From Polaromonas sp. JS666 (GTDB lineage Bacteria; Pseudomonadota; Gammaproteobacteria; Burkholderiales; Burkholderiaceae_C), in contig NC_007948.1 in assembly GCF_000013865.1 (NCBI RefSeq), positions 1,798,001 through 1,862,000 on the forward strand: a stretch of 64,000 nucleotides of DNA, in the 5' to 3' direction. The position numbers and the translations under genes are program-made. Below the pieces are notes generated by a model. It was not told where the DNA came from, made no database searches, and saw only the letters and a list, made by a program, of their open reading frames with translations. The stretch's first letter is position 1. Every line of letters starts with the position of its first letter. Shown in pieces: positions 17,353-25,592 of the stretch.

Positions 17353-18426
17353 TCAGTAGACGCTGAGGCCATGTCCTGTGGTGACCTCGCCAATCACGGC
17401 GGCCTCGCCAAAACCCTGGGCCTGAAAAATCGCCATGACCTCGGCTGCAGCATCCGGGCTGCAGGACACCAGCAGGCCGCCGGAGGTCTGTGGATCACTG
17501 AGCAGCGCCCGGTCCACTTCGGCAAATGAGGAGGGCAAGGTGATCTCCTTGCCATAACTGGCCCAGTTGCGCCCCGACGCGCCGGTGATGCAGCCCTGCG
17601 CCGCCAGTTCGCGCGCACCGGTGATCAGCGGGATGCGTGACCACTCCAGCCTGACCTGCAGGCCGGCGCCGCGCGCCAGTTCCAGCCCGTGGCCGGCCAG
17701 GCCGAAGCCCGTGATGTCGGTCAGCGCATGCACGCCTTCGAGTTGGGCCAGGGCAATGCCCGGCTTGTTGAGCTGGGTGGTCAGGGCGATCATGCGGGCA
17801 TAGCCCTCTGCGGGCAGGACTTCCTTCTTGAGCGCGGCCGACAGGATGCCGATGCCCAGGGGTTTGCCCAGCACCAGCACATCGCCGGCGCGGGCGCCCG
17901 AGTTTTTCTTGACGCGTGAAGGATGAACCAGGCCCATCACGACGAGGCCGTAGATCGGTTCCACCGAATCAATGGTGTGGCCGCCCGCAATCGGAATGCC
18001 GGCATCGCGGCAGACATCCTGCCCGCCGCGCAGGATGGCGCCAATGGTTTCCAGCGGCAGCACGTTGATGGGCATGCCCACCAGTCCCAGCGCCATGATG
18101 GGCGTGCCACCCATGGCATACACGTCGCTGATCGCGTTGGTGGCGGCGATGCGGCCGAAGTCGTAGGGGTCGTCCACGATGGGCATGAAAAAATCGGTGG
18201 TCGCAATCAGCGCCTGTTCGTCATTGAGCTGGTAAACGGCGGCGTCGTCAGCGGTTTCAATGCCGACCAGCAACTGCGGTGGGATCGGCAGATTGCTGGA
18301 ATTTTTGAGAATCTCGCTCAGCACGCCCGGGGCAATCTTGCAGCCACAGCCGCCGCCGTGCGACAGGCTGGTTAATCGGGGCGCGGCGGGCGGTGTCACA
18401 GTCGAAATGGAGTCGGGCGCATTCAT
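17353..18426 (-). CDS. selD: selenide, water dikinase (selenophosphate synthase)
   Basis: A 357-residue enzyme that makes selenophosphate from selenide and ATP. The catalytic Cys27 and Lys30 lie in HGGGCGCK, equivalent to Cys17/Lys20 of E. coli SelD, so this is the cysteine form. Other family motifs are TTDFFMPIVDDPYDFGRIAA, GGHTIDSVEP and DPQTSGGLL. No selA, selB or tRNA selenouridine synthase gene lies in the window. Instead it follows a selenosugar synthase-like gene by 47 bases, so it probably supplies selenophosphate for selenoneine (the role called SenC in that cluster). Confidence 0.93.
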   Translation of the reverse strand: MNAPDSISTVTPPAAPRLTSLSHGGGCGCKIAPGVLSEILKNSSNLPIPPQLLVGIETADDAAVYQLNDEQALIATTDFFMPIVDDPYDFGRIAATNAISDVYAMGGTPIMALGLVGMPINVLPLETIGAILRGGQDVCRDAGIPIAGGHTIDSVEPIYGLVVMGLVHPSRVKKNSGARAGDVLVLGKPLGIGILSAALKKEVLPAEGYARMIALTTQLNKPGIALAQLEGVHALTDITGFGLAGHGLELARGAGLQVRLEWSRIPLITGARELAAQGCITGASGRNWASYGKEITLPSSFAEVDRALLSDPQTSGGLLVSCSPDAAAEVMAIFQAQGFGEAAVIGEVTTGHGLSVY

Positions 18427-18473
18427 GATGAGTCTTTCAGGCAGGCTGGCTGGCGGGTCGGGGTATGCGGGGG

Positions 18474-19457
18474 CTACCCCAGGGCAGAAGTCACCAAGTT
18501 TATGACAAGGCGTTTTTCTTCCCGGGGGTCAAACAGATACGCGCGCTGGCCGCATTGCTTTTGCAGCAGCGCCAGGAAATCCGGCTCCAGCGCACAGCGC
18601 CGCACCAGCACGGCAAGCTGCGCGGCGTCCCCCAGCGTAAAGTAGCCCGCATAGTCCGGCCCCAGCATGCCTACATTGCCGCTGATGCGCGATGCCAGCA
18701 CCGGCGTGCCCGACTGGACGGCTTCCAGGATGACGTGGGCGCCGCCTTCCATCCGGGAGCAGTTCACCAGCACATGCGCCCGCTTGATGTGCTGACGCGT
18801 TTGCGCGCGCGGCAGGCCACCCAGCCAGCGGTAGCGTAGCGTGCGCTGCGCGGTCGCACGTGCCGCCTCATCAAAATGGGGATCCAGCGCCAGGCCGATC
18901 TGGTCAAAATGGATGCCCGGCGGGAAGTCCTGGCAGGCGGCCTCCATGAAGGTCAGCGGATCTTTTTCGTCGCGCAAATGACCGACCATCACAGCACGAA
19001 AGCTGCGGCTGGATTTGACGGCGGGCCGTAGCGCCGGGGCTGACTGGTACACCACCTGCGCCTTGCCGCGCCACTCAGCGGGCAGCGCGGCCAGCCCGGC
19101 TTCCTGCAACACCACCAGGCGGGAGGCCAGGGCCAGCGACTGCTGGGCATCGGCATCGGTATGGATGTCGCGGTAGAGGTCGGTGCCGGTCAGTACCACG
19201 ATGAGCGGCTTGTCAGGGTGCGCCCTGGCCCAGGCGTGAATGGATGGCGCCGAGCGGCGGGCGTGCAGCGCCAGCATGGCCTGCGGCGCGCGCCGGGGTG
19301 CCGGCTCTTGCGGCGGGGCAGGCCACCGCGAGGTCAGTGCGATGTCACAATGACCAGATAGAAATTGGGCCCAGCGGTGCGCGGTATGCCAGTTGCCGTT
19401 GTTGGCATCGGCCGTCGCCGGGCTTACGAGGACTATTGTTTTGGCTTCAGATTCCAT
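18474..19457 (-). CDS. senB: selenosugar synthase-like GT-B glycosyltransferase (SenB)
   Basis: A 327-residue protein of the GT-B glycosyltransferase fold: N-terminal GNWHTAHRW (21-29), central VVYQSAP and VMVGHLRDEKDP, and the C-terminal donor-binding E-x7-E pair Glu237/Glu245 in MEGGAHVILEA. Lying between selD and an EgtB-like gene, it fits SenB, which makes a selenosugar from selenophosphate and a UDP-sugar. The ATG at 19457 is used; a TTG two codons further upstream is possible. Probably co-transcribed with selD. Gene identity rests on context plus fold, since an ordinary glycosyltransferase cannot be excluded from motifs alone. Confidence 0.85.
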   Translation of the reverse strand: MESEAKTIVLVSPATADANNGNWHTAHRWAQFLSGHCDIALTSRWPAPPQEPAPRRAPQAMLALHARRSAPSIHAWARAHPDKPLIVVLTGTDLYRDIHTDADAQQSLALASRLVVLQEAGLAALPAEWRGKAQVVYQSAPALRPAVKSSRSFRAVMVGHLRDEKDPLTFMEAACQDFPPGIHFDQIGLALDPHFDEAARATAQRTLRYRWLGGLPRAQTRQHIKRAHVLVNCSRMEGGAHVILEAVQSGTPVLASRISGNVGMLGPDYAGYFTLGDAAQLAVLVRRCALEPDFLALLQKQCGQRAYLFDPREEKRLVINLVTSALG

Positions 19458-19496
19458 ACCCAACCCGTCATCCGGTTCGCCGGAAATTCACCCGCC

Positions 19497-20759
19497 ATGG
19501 CCACCTCAGACCTGATCGATTCTTCCCAGATGCGCAGTGCCGGGCGGGAACTCCTGTCGCTGGCGCTGATGGATGCGCGCAATCATACGCTGCACCTCTT
19601 TGCCCAATACCAGAAGGCCCTGGAGGGCGTCAACTTCGTCGTGCCGCAGCTCGCCACGATCAATCCGCCCCTGTGGGAGTTGGGCCATGTGGGCTGGTTT
19701 CAGGAGTGGTGGATCGGCCGCAACATGCAGCGTGCGCTGGGCACGCGCTGTGAGCCCGCCCACCCCCGGCTGGCGTCCATCGAGCCGAACGCGGACCGCT
19801 GGTGGGACTCCACCCATGTGCCGGACGACACACGCTGGACGCTGGATGTGCCTGACATGGGCGGCTGCCGTGCCTATTTGCTGGACACGCTGGAAAGCAC
19901 GCTGGATCTGCTCGACAAGGCTGCAGAGGAAGACCAGGCCCTGTACTTCTACCGGCTGTGTCTTTTCCATGAGGACATGCACGGCGAAGCTTTCGCCTAC
20001 ACCGCCCAGACGCTGGGCCTGCCGCTGGAGAAGCCCTTGCAGGAGGCATTGACCCCGGCACCGATGATGGTGCGCGAACCGTTGCTGATTCCGGCGACCG
20101 TCTGGCAAATGGGCAGCGCCGCCGGTGCCGAGGGCAATGGCTTTGCCTTTGACAACGAGAAGGCCGTCCACCCCATCAGCGTGCCCGAGTTTGAAATTGA
20201 CGCGCAACCCGTCACCTGGGCGCAGTTTGTCGAGTTTGTGGACGATGGCGGCTATGACCGCGAGGAACTCTGGCAGGCCGACGGCTGGCAGTGGCTGCAA
20301 CGCCAGGCGGCGGGTGAGGGCCGCCGCGGCCCGCGCTACGTGGACCAGATCGGCGTGGCCAGCGGCGCCGTCATGCAGACCCGCTTTGGCCACCCCATGC
20401 GTATGCTCGGCAACCAGCCGGCCATGCACATGACGTGGTGGGAGGCCGACGCCTGGTGCCGCTGGGCCGGGCGCCGCCTGCCGGCCGAAGTCGAGTGGGA
20501 AGTTGCCGCCCACTCGGCGGCGCGGCGCGGCTTTCGCTGGGGTGATGTGTGGGAGTGGATGGGCACGACCTTTCGCCCCTACCCGGGTTTTGTGCCCGAT
20601 CCTTACCGTGAATATTCGGAGCCCTGGTTTGGCAGCCACAAGGTGCTGCGTGGTGCCTCCGTGGCCACCCGTGCGCGCATGAAAAGCCCGAAATACCGGA
20701 ACTTCTACCCGCCCGAGCGCGATGACATCTTTTGTGGATTCCGATCCTGCTCGCTATAA
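19497..20759 (+). CDS. senA: selenoneine synthase-like EgtB-family iron enzyme (SenA)
   Basis: A 420-residue protein with an N-terminal DinB-like helical domain and a C-terminal formylglycine-generating-enzyme fold, the EgtB architecture. Probable iron ligands are His64 (WELGHVGWF) and His158/His162 (FHEDMHGE). The C-terminal part has WWEADAWCRWAGRRLPAEVEWE, WGDVWEWM and KVLRGASVATRARM. EgtB joins hercynine to a sulfur donor; next to selD and senB the likely reaction is C-Se bond formation with a selenosugar. The ATG at 19497 removes an unlikely N-terminal extension. The stop codon lies inside a palindrome. No EgtD-like methyltransferase is nearby. Confidence 0.87.
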   Translation: MATSDLIDSSQMRSAGRELLSLALMDARNHTLHLFAQYQKALEGVNFVVPQLATINPPLWELGHVGWFQEWWIGRNMQRALGTRCEPAHPRLASIEPNADRWWDSTHVPDDTRWTLDVPDMGGCRAYLLDTLESTLDLLDKAAEEDQALYFYRLCLFHEDMHGEAFAYTAQTLGLPLEKPLQEALTPAPMMVREPLLIPATVWQMGSAAGAEGNGFAFDNEKAVHPISVPEFEIDAQPVTWAQFVEFVDDGGYDREELWQADGWQWLQRQAAGEGRRGPRYVDQIGVASGAVMQTRFGHPMRMLGNQPAMHMTWWEADAWCRWAGRRLPAEVEWEVAAHSAARRGFRWGDVWEWMGTTFRPYPGFVPDPYREYSEPWFGSHKVLRGASVATRARMKSPKYRNFYPPERDDIFCGFRSCSL

Positions 20760-20769
20760 AAACAATAGC
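20753..20769. repeat. GCTAT-N7-ATAGC palindrome at the senA stop
   Basis: GCTAT AAAAACA ATAGC, 17 bases; it supplies the senA stop codon TAA. It is the exact reverse complement of the copy at 52538 and one of four in the window. Confidence 0.75.
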
Positions 20770-20806
20770 CCTTGCCCAATAATTGATTGGGTCAGGGCTC
20801 TTTTTT
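20767..20806 (+). terminator. terminator after senA
   Basis: AGCCCTTGCCCAAT pairs with ATTGGGTCAGGGCT (one mismatch), followed by CTTTTTT. The hairpin also covers the end of the convergent regulator gene. Confidence 0.85.
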
Positions 20807-21907
20807 ATTGTTTTTTTCCTTGCGGTAGTTCCACCACGGCAAGGTGGCGCGCAGGGACAGCACCTTGCCGCTCTGGGCGTCCTTGCCGCTGTAGCCTGGC
20901 AGCTTTTCCAGGCTAGTCTGCCACTCGGGGCTTTGCAGCTCCTTCAGCAAGGCCTGCACCTGCGGCTCGGGCAGCGCCGACTTCAGGCACACCAGGTGGT
21001 AGCGCTCCTGGGTCAGGGGTACAAAGCCCAGCCCCTGCTCGCGTGCCGCCGCTTCAATGCCCAGCCCCGCATCTGCGGCACCGCTGGCCACCGCCTGTGC
21101 CACGGCCGCATGCGAGGGTTCCTGGCTCGGGTAGCCGTGGATATCCGTCGGACCCATGCCGGCCTGCGCCAGCAATTCGTCCAGCAGCACCCGCGTGCCG
21201 GTGCCCTCGGCGCGGTTGACATAGCGCAGGCCAGCCCGTTTCAAATCCGCCAGGCCCGTGATGCCCATAGGGTTGTTTCTGGCCACGATCAGGCCTTGTG
21301 TGCGGTGGGCAAAGCCGATCAGTTTGTGCAGGCCGGGCTTGAGCAGGCCGCGATAGGCGTGCGCCGCCACGGACTTGCTGCCAGGTTGGTCCAGGGCGTG
21401 AAAGCCGGCCATCATGCAGCGCCCGGCGTTCAGTGCGGCAATCGCATCCACACTGCCCATGAAGCGGATGTCCAGGTGCAGGCCGCGGGGAGCCGCCTGC
21501 TCGCGCAGGGCCGACAGCGCCGCGTCGTGGCTGGCATAGAGCGTCAGCACGTGGGCATTGTCGTCAAAGGCAGTTGAGAAGGCGCGTTCAATGTCGCCCC
21601 GCAGGGCTTCAATCTGCGGTGCGAGACGGGCCTGGGCCTGGCGCTCAGCCCACAGCAGTTTTTCGCCAAACTCCGTCAGCCTTGCATGCTGGCCTTTGTC
21701 CCAGACGATGAGCGTGCGGCCCAGCTTCTGCTCCCAGTTCTTCAGCGCGCCCCAGACATGGCGGTAAGACAGGTCCAGCGCCCTGGAGGCGCCGGAAATG
21801 GAACCTTCTTCCTGCACCGCATGGAGCATGTCCATCAGCGGGTTGCGGATCAGGGCATTTTTGCTCCGCTCGGTGGACAGCAGGTAGGAGAGTTCGACTT
21901 TGTGCAT
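20792..21907 (-). CDS. ModE-like HTH regulator with periplasmic-binding-type domain
   Basis: A 371-residue one-component regulator. Residues about 20-110 are a winged helix-turn-helix of ModE/LysR type (SISGASRALDLSYRHVWGALKNWE). The rest (about 125-345) is a substrate-binding-protein-like sensor domain with TLYASHDAALSAL, RYVNRAEGTGTRVLLDELL and ASGAADAGLGIEAAA. Proteins of this build often control molybdate or tungstate uptake. It is divergent from tupBCA with a 177-base gap, so it probably senses the oxyanion and controls that operon; the ligand is inferred from neighbours. Confidence 0.8.
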   Translation of the reverse strand: MHKVELSYLLSTERSKNALIRNPLMDMLHAVQEEGSISGASRALDLSYRHVWGALKNWEQKLGRTLIVWDKGQHARLTEFGEKLLWAERQAQARLAPQIEALRGDIERAFSTAFDDNAHVLTLYASHDAALSALREQAAPRGLHLDIRFMGSVDAIAALNAGRCMMAGFHALDQPGSKSVAAHAYRGLLKPGLHKLIGFAHRTQGLIVARNNPMGITGLADLKRAGLRYVNRAEGTGTRVLLDELLAQAGMGPTDIHGYPSQEPSHAAVAQAVASGAADAGLGIEAAAREQGLGFVPLTQERYHLVCLKSALPEPQVQALLKELQSPEWQTSLEKLPGYSGKDAQSGKVLSLRATLPWWNYRKEKNNKKEP

Positions 21908-22084
21908 GGCGGGCGGTTTGCTGTGCTGATTATGCGGGCAAGGTCCCGAAGAAATCGGCGGGCCGGGCCACGCCTTCAGTGGTGCATGCGCATGGCGTCC
22001 TATGCAAACCCATTCATAACTGGTGAATCCCGATGCGGCTTCAGGCCTTCGCTCCTACGATAGAGTCTCCGCAGAACATTTGGC

Positions 22085-22858
22085 ATGAACACCTTTTCCA
22101 GCAGCGCCTCCACGGCTTTTGCGCTCATCACCTCCCTCGATCCCACACTGGCCGGCATTGTCCTGCGGTCGCTGGCCGTAAGCGCCTGTGCCTGTGTCAT
22201 CGCCTGCAGCAGCGGCCTGCTGCTCGGTGCGTGGCTCGGCGTGTCGCGCTTCAGGGGCCGTGCCGCGGTGCTGGCTGTGCTCAATACCGCCCTGGCCTTG
22301 CCGTCCGTGGTGGTCGGGCTGGTCGTCTACCTGCTGCTGTCGCGCACCGGGCCGCTGGGCTTTCTGGGCTGGCTGTTTTCCTTCAAGGCCATGGTGCTGG
22401 CGCAGGCCGTGCTGGTACTGCCGGTCGTCACGGCGCTGGTGCGCCAGACCATTGAAGACGCCGACCGCAGCCATGGCGAGCAATTTCAGTCGCTCGGTGC
22501 GCGCCGCTTCATGCGCAGCCTGATCCTGCTGTGGGATGAGCGCTACGCCTTGCTGACGGTGCTGATTGCCGCCTTTGGCCGCGCCATTTCAGAGGTGGGG
22601 GCGGTGATGGTGGTGGGCGGCAACATTGACGGCTTCACCCGCGTGATGACCACCTCGATAGCGCTGGAAACCAGCAAGGGCGACCTGCCACTGGCGCTGG
22701 CGCTGGGCATTTTGCTGCTGGCGGTGGTGCTGCTGCTCAACATTCTGATTGCGCTGGTGCGGCGTTGGCGTGAGCAGCTCGATGACCACCTGCCTGATGT
22801 GGCACCGGTCCCGGCCTCTGTCCTGGCAGCACAGAGCGCGCAAGGTGCGCAGCCATGA
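22085..22858 (+). CDS. tupB: tungstate ABC transporter permease
   Basis: A 257-residue inner membrane protein with five to six hydrophobic segments and the ABC permease coupling loop (EDADRSHGEQFQSLGARRFMR, with the usual EAA...G pattern). It precedes and overlaps by ATGA the ATPase gene, followed by a TupA-type receptor, so it is the channel subunit of a tungstate uptake system. Segment GRAISEVGAVMVVGGNIDG is typical of the tungstate/molybdate permease branch. No strong ribosome site is seen before the ATG. Confidence 0.87.
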   Translation: MNTFSSSASTAFALITSLDPTLAGIVLRSLAVSACACVIACSSGLLLGAWLGVSRFRGRAAVLAVLNTALALPSVVVGLVVYLLLSRTGPLGFLGWLFSFKAMVLAQAVLVLPVVTALVRQTIEDADRSHGEQFQSLGARRFMRSLILLWDERYALLTVLIAAFGRAISEVGAVMVVGGNIDGFTRVMTTSIALETSKGDLPLALALGILLLAVVLLLNILIALVRRWREQLDDHLPDVAPVPASVLAAQSAQGAQP

Positions 22859-23544
22859 AGCCGCTGTTCAATTTGCATGCGGTCGGTGTGCAGTTCGGAA
22901 AGGTCCGTGCGCTCACCGCCTGCACCCTGCGCGTCGAGGCGGGGGAGCGGCTGGCGCTGGTGGGCTCCAACGGCAGCGGCAAAAGCACGCTGCTGCGCAC
23001 GCTGCACGGCCTTGTGCGGCCCCAGTCGGGCGGGTTTTGGCACGATGCGCAGGCGCGCCAGGCCATGCTGTTTCAGCGCCCCTACATGCTGCGCGCCAGC
23101 GTCCTGAACAACGTGGCCCTGGGCCTGTGGCTGAATGGTCTGCCCTGGAAGCTGGCCCGCGATCAGGCACTGCAGGCACTCGGGCGGGTAGGGCTGGCAG
23201 ACCTGGCCGGCCGCAATGCCAAGGCCCTGTCTGGCGGGCAGCAGCAGCGCGTGGCCCTGGCACGGGCCTGGGCCTTGAAGCCGCAGGTTCTGCTGCTGGA
23301 TGAGCCCACGGCCAGCCTGGACCCGACGGCCAAGCGCGAGGTGGAGCACCTGATGGCCGAATTCGCAGATGCCGGGATGACGCTGATTTTCAGCAGCCAC
23401 AACCTGGGCCAGGTCAAGCGCCTGGCCAGCCGCGTGATTTACCTGGAGCACGGGCGCCTGGTGGCGGATCTGCCGACGCCTGATTTTTTCAAGGGCCCCC
23501 TTCCTGCGGCGGCTGAGCATTTTTTAAAGGGAGAACTTGCATGA
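22855..23544 (+). CDS. tupC: tungstate ABC transporter ATP-binding protein
   Basis: A 229-residue ABC ATPase: Walker A GSNGSGKST (residues about 38-46), signature LSGGQQQR, Walker B VLLLDEPTA and the switch His in FSSHN. It energises uptake with TupB. Start overlaps the tupB stop (ATGA at 22855) and its own stop overlaps the tupA start (ATGA at 23541), so all three genes are translationally coupled. Confidence 0.9.
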   Translation: MKPLFNLHAVGVQFGKVRALTACTLRVEAGERLALVGSNGSGKSTLLRTLHGLVRPQSGGFWHDAQARQAMLFQRPYMLRASVLNNVALGLWLNGLPWKLARDQALQALGRVGLADLAGRNAKALSGGQQQRVALARAWALKPQVLLLDEPTASLDPTAKREVEHLMAEFADAGMTLIFSSHNLGQVKRLASRVIYLEHGRLVADLPTPDFFKGPLPAAAEHFLKGELA

Positions 23545-24407
23545 GTGGTTTGAGCATGGCGACGCGGGCTGTCAGGTCCACCAGAATGTTGAAGGCTGTG
23601 GTCGGCCTTGTCTGGGTTCTGGCGGCTGGCGCTTCAATGGGGCAGACGCCCTCCATCGTGATGGCGTCCACCACTTCCACCGAGCAGTCAGGACTGTTCG
23701 TCCACCTGATGCCCGCGTTCAAAAAGGCCACGGGCATGGATGTCAAGGTGGTGGCGGTCGGTACCGGCCAGGCCATCGACATGGGCCGCCGCGGTGATGC
23801 CGATGTGCTGTTTGTGCATGACCAGGTGGCCGAAGAAAAAGTGGTGGCCGAAGGCTTTGCCATCCAGCGCTTCGCGGTGATGTACAACGACTTCGTCCTG
23901 GTCGGTCCGGCGTCCGACCCGGCTGGCGTCAAGGGCAGGGACATTGCCCTGGCCCTGAAAAAAATCCAGGCAGCCAACGCCAACTTCGTCTCGCGCGGCG
24001 ACAAGAGCGGCACCCATGCGGCCGAACTGCGCTACTGGAAGACCGCTGGTATCGAGACCCCGTCCGGAGCACCGGGCTTCGCCAACTACAAGGCCTGTGG
24101 CTGTGGCATGGGGCCAGCCCTCAATATTGCGGCCAATACCCCGGGTGGCGGCGCCTATGTGCTGGCCGATCGCGGCACCTGGCTGTCCTTCAAGAACCGG
24201 GCCGACCTTGCCGTGCTGGTCGAGGGCGACACACGCCTTTTCAACCAGTATGGCGTGATGGTGGTCAACCCGGCCAAACACCCGCACACCAAGGTGGCGC
24301 AAGCGCAGAAGTTTGTGGACTGGATTGTTTCGCCTGCGGGGCAAGCGGTCATTGCCAGCTACAAAATCAATGGCGAGCAGCTGTTTTTTCCCAACGCCGG
24401 GAAATAA
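23541..24407 (+). CDS. tupA: tungstate-binding periplasmic protein
   Basis: A 288-residue receptor with an N-terminal signal (hydrophobic region about residues 18-33, ending GASMGQ). The segment ASTTSTEQSGLF is the TTTS-type oxyanion loop of TupA proteins, and AVGTGQAIDMGRRGDADVLF, SRGDKSGTHAAEL and YVLADRGTWLSF are further family marks. These distinguish it from ModA. GGGAG precedes the start, which overlaps the tupC stop. Tungstate may serve a tungsten- or molybdenum-dependent enzyme encoded elsewhere. Confidence 0.9.
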   Translation: MSGLSMATRAVRSTRMLKAVVGLVWVLAAGASMGQTPSIVMASTTSTEQSGLFVHLMPAFKKATGMDVKVVAVGTGQAIDMGRRGDADVLFVHDQVAEEKVVAEGFAIQRFAVMYNDFVLVGPASDPAGVKGRDIALALKKIQAANANFVSRGDKSGTHAAELRYWKTAGIETPSGAPGFANYKACGCGMGPALNIAANTPGGGAYVLADRGTWLSFKNRADLAVLVEGDTRLFNQYGVMVVNPAKHPHTKVAQAQKFVDWIVSPAGQAVIASYKINGEQLFFPNAGK

Positions 24408-24541
24408 CGCCGAGGGGCGGACTGCCAGTCCCTGAAGGCCGTTTCCGTAGGCGGCGAGTGGGTGGCTCGTGCCCTGCGGGGGCTCTCTCCTGATTTGATG
24501 AACGAGCCCGGTTGTATCTTTCGGGCGAATCAGCCCCTACT

Positions 24542-24547
24542 TATAAT
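24542..24547 (+). promoter_or_regulatory. candidate -10 box TATAAT
   Basis: A perfect TATAAT lies 6 bases before the GTG chosen for the next gene, which would make that message leaderless. No convincing -35 box stands at the usual distance. Confidence 0.4.
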
Positions 24548-24553
24548 CTGACC

Positions 24554-24943
24554 GTGTCCTGCCGTCCCTCCGCCCGCCCGCTGCTGTCTGTGTGGGTACG
24601 CCTTGCCGCTTTTTTAAGCTTCGTGGCCGTACTGTCGGCGCTGCTGGCACCGGTGTCCATGCTGGCCGAAGAAGTGCGCGTCGGCAAGCTGGGTGGCATT
24701 TGCACGGTTGCCACGGCATCAACTGCTGGCCAGCCGGCTTCCGGCGGTGATGGCGAGCACCAGGCGGGTTCGGGTTCGCATTGCGACTGGTGCGGCAGCT
24801 CTGGTGTCATGGCTGCGCAATGGCCCGTCCCGGCGCATTTCCCCTCGCTCGATCACAGCGTTTCTGCTGTTGCCTTTGCCGCGGTCTTTCCGGCTTCCGC
24901 CTTGGGGCTGCCGTTTAGTCGCGGCCCGCCTCCCGTCATCTGA
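24554..24943 (+). CDS. DUF2946-like envelope protein, probably copper-related
   Basis: A 129-residue protein with one N-terminal hydrophobic segment (VRLAAFLSFVAVLSALLAP) and a short exported part containing GGICTVAT and a HCDWC motif, the Cys/His pattern of the DUF2946 family often found beside copper genes. The frame is open back to a TTG at 24512; GTG at 24554 is chosen but uncertain, since neither has a ribosome site. It leads a row of genes for periplasmic copper handling, so a metal role is likely but not shown. Confidence 0.6.
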   Translation: MSCRPSARPLLSVWVRLAAFLSFVAVLSALLAPVSMLAEEVRVGKLGGICTVATASTAGQPASGGDGEHQAGSGSHCDWCGSSGVMAAQWPVPAHFPSLDHSVSAVAFAAVFPASALGLPFSRGPPPVI

Positions 24944-25020
24944 ACCCAAGCTTTTTCTTGTTGAATTTGAAGATGCCGCTCGCCTGAACGGCATCGTGTG
25001 TTCTTTTGGCGGAGTGATTC

Positions 25021-25551
25021 ATGAAACATTGCTGTATTAATTTCGCGGCTGCCTGCGCCTTGCTGGCGGGTGGTGGCACCGCTTTTGCCCACGTGAGCCT
25101 GCAGGACCGGACGACGACGGTGCTCAGCACCTACAAAGCTGTCGTTCGCGTGCCGCACGGCTGTGAGGGTTCGGCCACCAAGCTGATCAGGGTCGCCCTG
25201 CCGGCCGGTTTTCAGGGCGTCAAACCCATGCCCAAGCCGGGCTGGAACCTGTCCACCACCCAGGGCAAACTGGCCGCGCCTTATGACGATGGCCATGGCG
25301 GCATGGTCACCGAAGGCGTGACCGAAGTGACGTGGGCCGCAGCCTCCAAAGACAGCATGCTGCCCGATGCCCACTACGACGAGTTCGTCTTCAGGAGCCG
25401 GGTGCCCAAGGAGGCCGGGCCGGTGTGGTTCAGGATTTTTCAGGGCTGTGAAAAAGGCAGCACCCACTGGGCGGAACTACCCGCCAGCGGCACATCTGAC
25501 CGGGGGCTGAAACACCCGGCGGCCCTGCTTGAAATCCTGCCCGCCAAATGA
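25021..25551 (+). CDS. YcnI-type periplasmic copper-binding protein (DUF1775)
   Basis: A 176-residue exported protein of the YcnI/DUF1775 family. A signal peptide (1-23, ending TAFA) would leave His24 as the mature N-terminus, the residue that binds Cu(II) in characterised YcnI. Other family features are VVRVPHGCEGSATKLIRVALP, MPKPGWNLST and VTEVTWAA. It lies in a row with DUF2946 and PCuAC genes; the next frame overlaps its stop by ATGA. Probable role: periplasmic copper chaperone. Confidence 0.88.
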   Translation: MKHCCINFAAACALLAGGGTAFAHVSLQDRTTTVLSTYKAVVRVPHGCEGSATKLIRVALPAGFQGVKPMPKPGWNLSTTQGKLAAPYDDGHGGMVTEGVTEVTWAAASKDSMLPDAHYDEFVFRSRVPKEAGPVWFRIFQGCEKGSTHWAELPASGTSDRGLKHPAALLEILPAK

Positions 25552-25592
25552 GCGCCTTTGATCTTTTGTCTCCAGTCCTGAAAGGTCATACC

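Noticed and set aside
24408..24511. GC-rich stretch resembling the double-hairpin repeat
   Set aside because: Only short runs such as CTGCGGGGG are shared; the 25-base opening of the repeat is absent.
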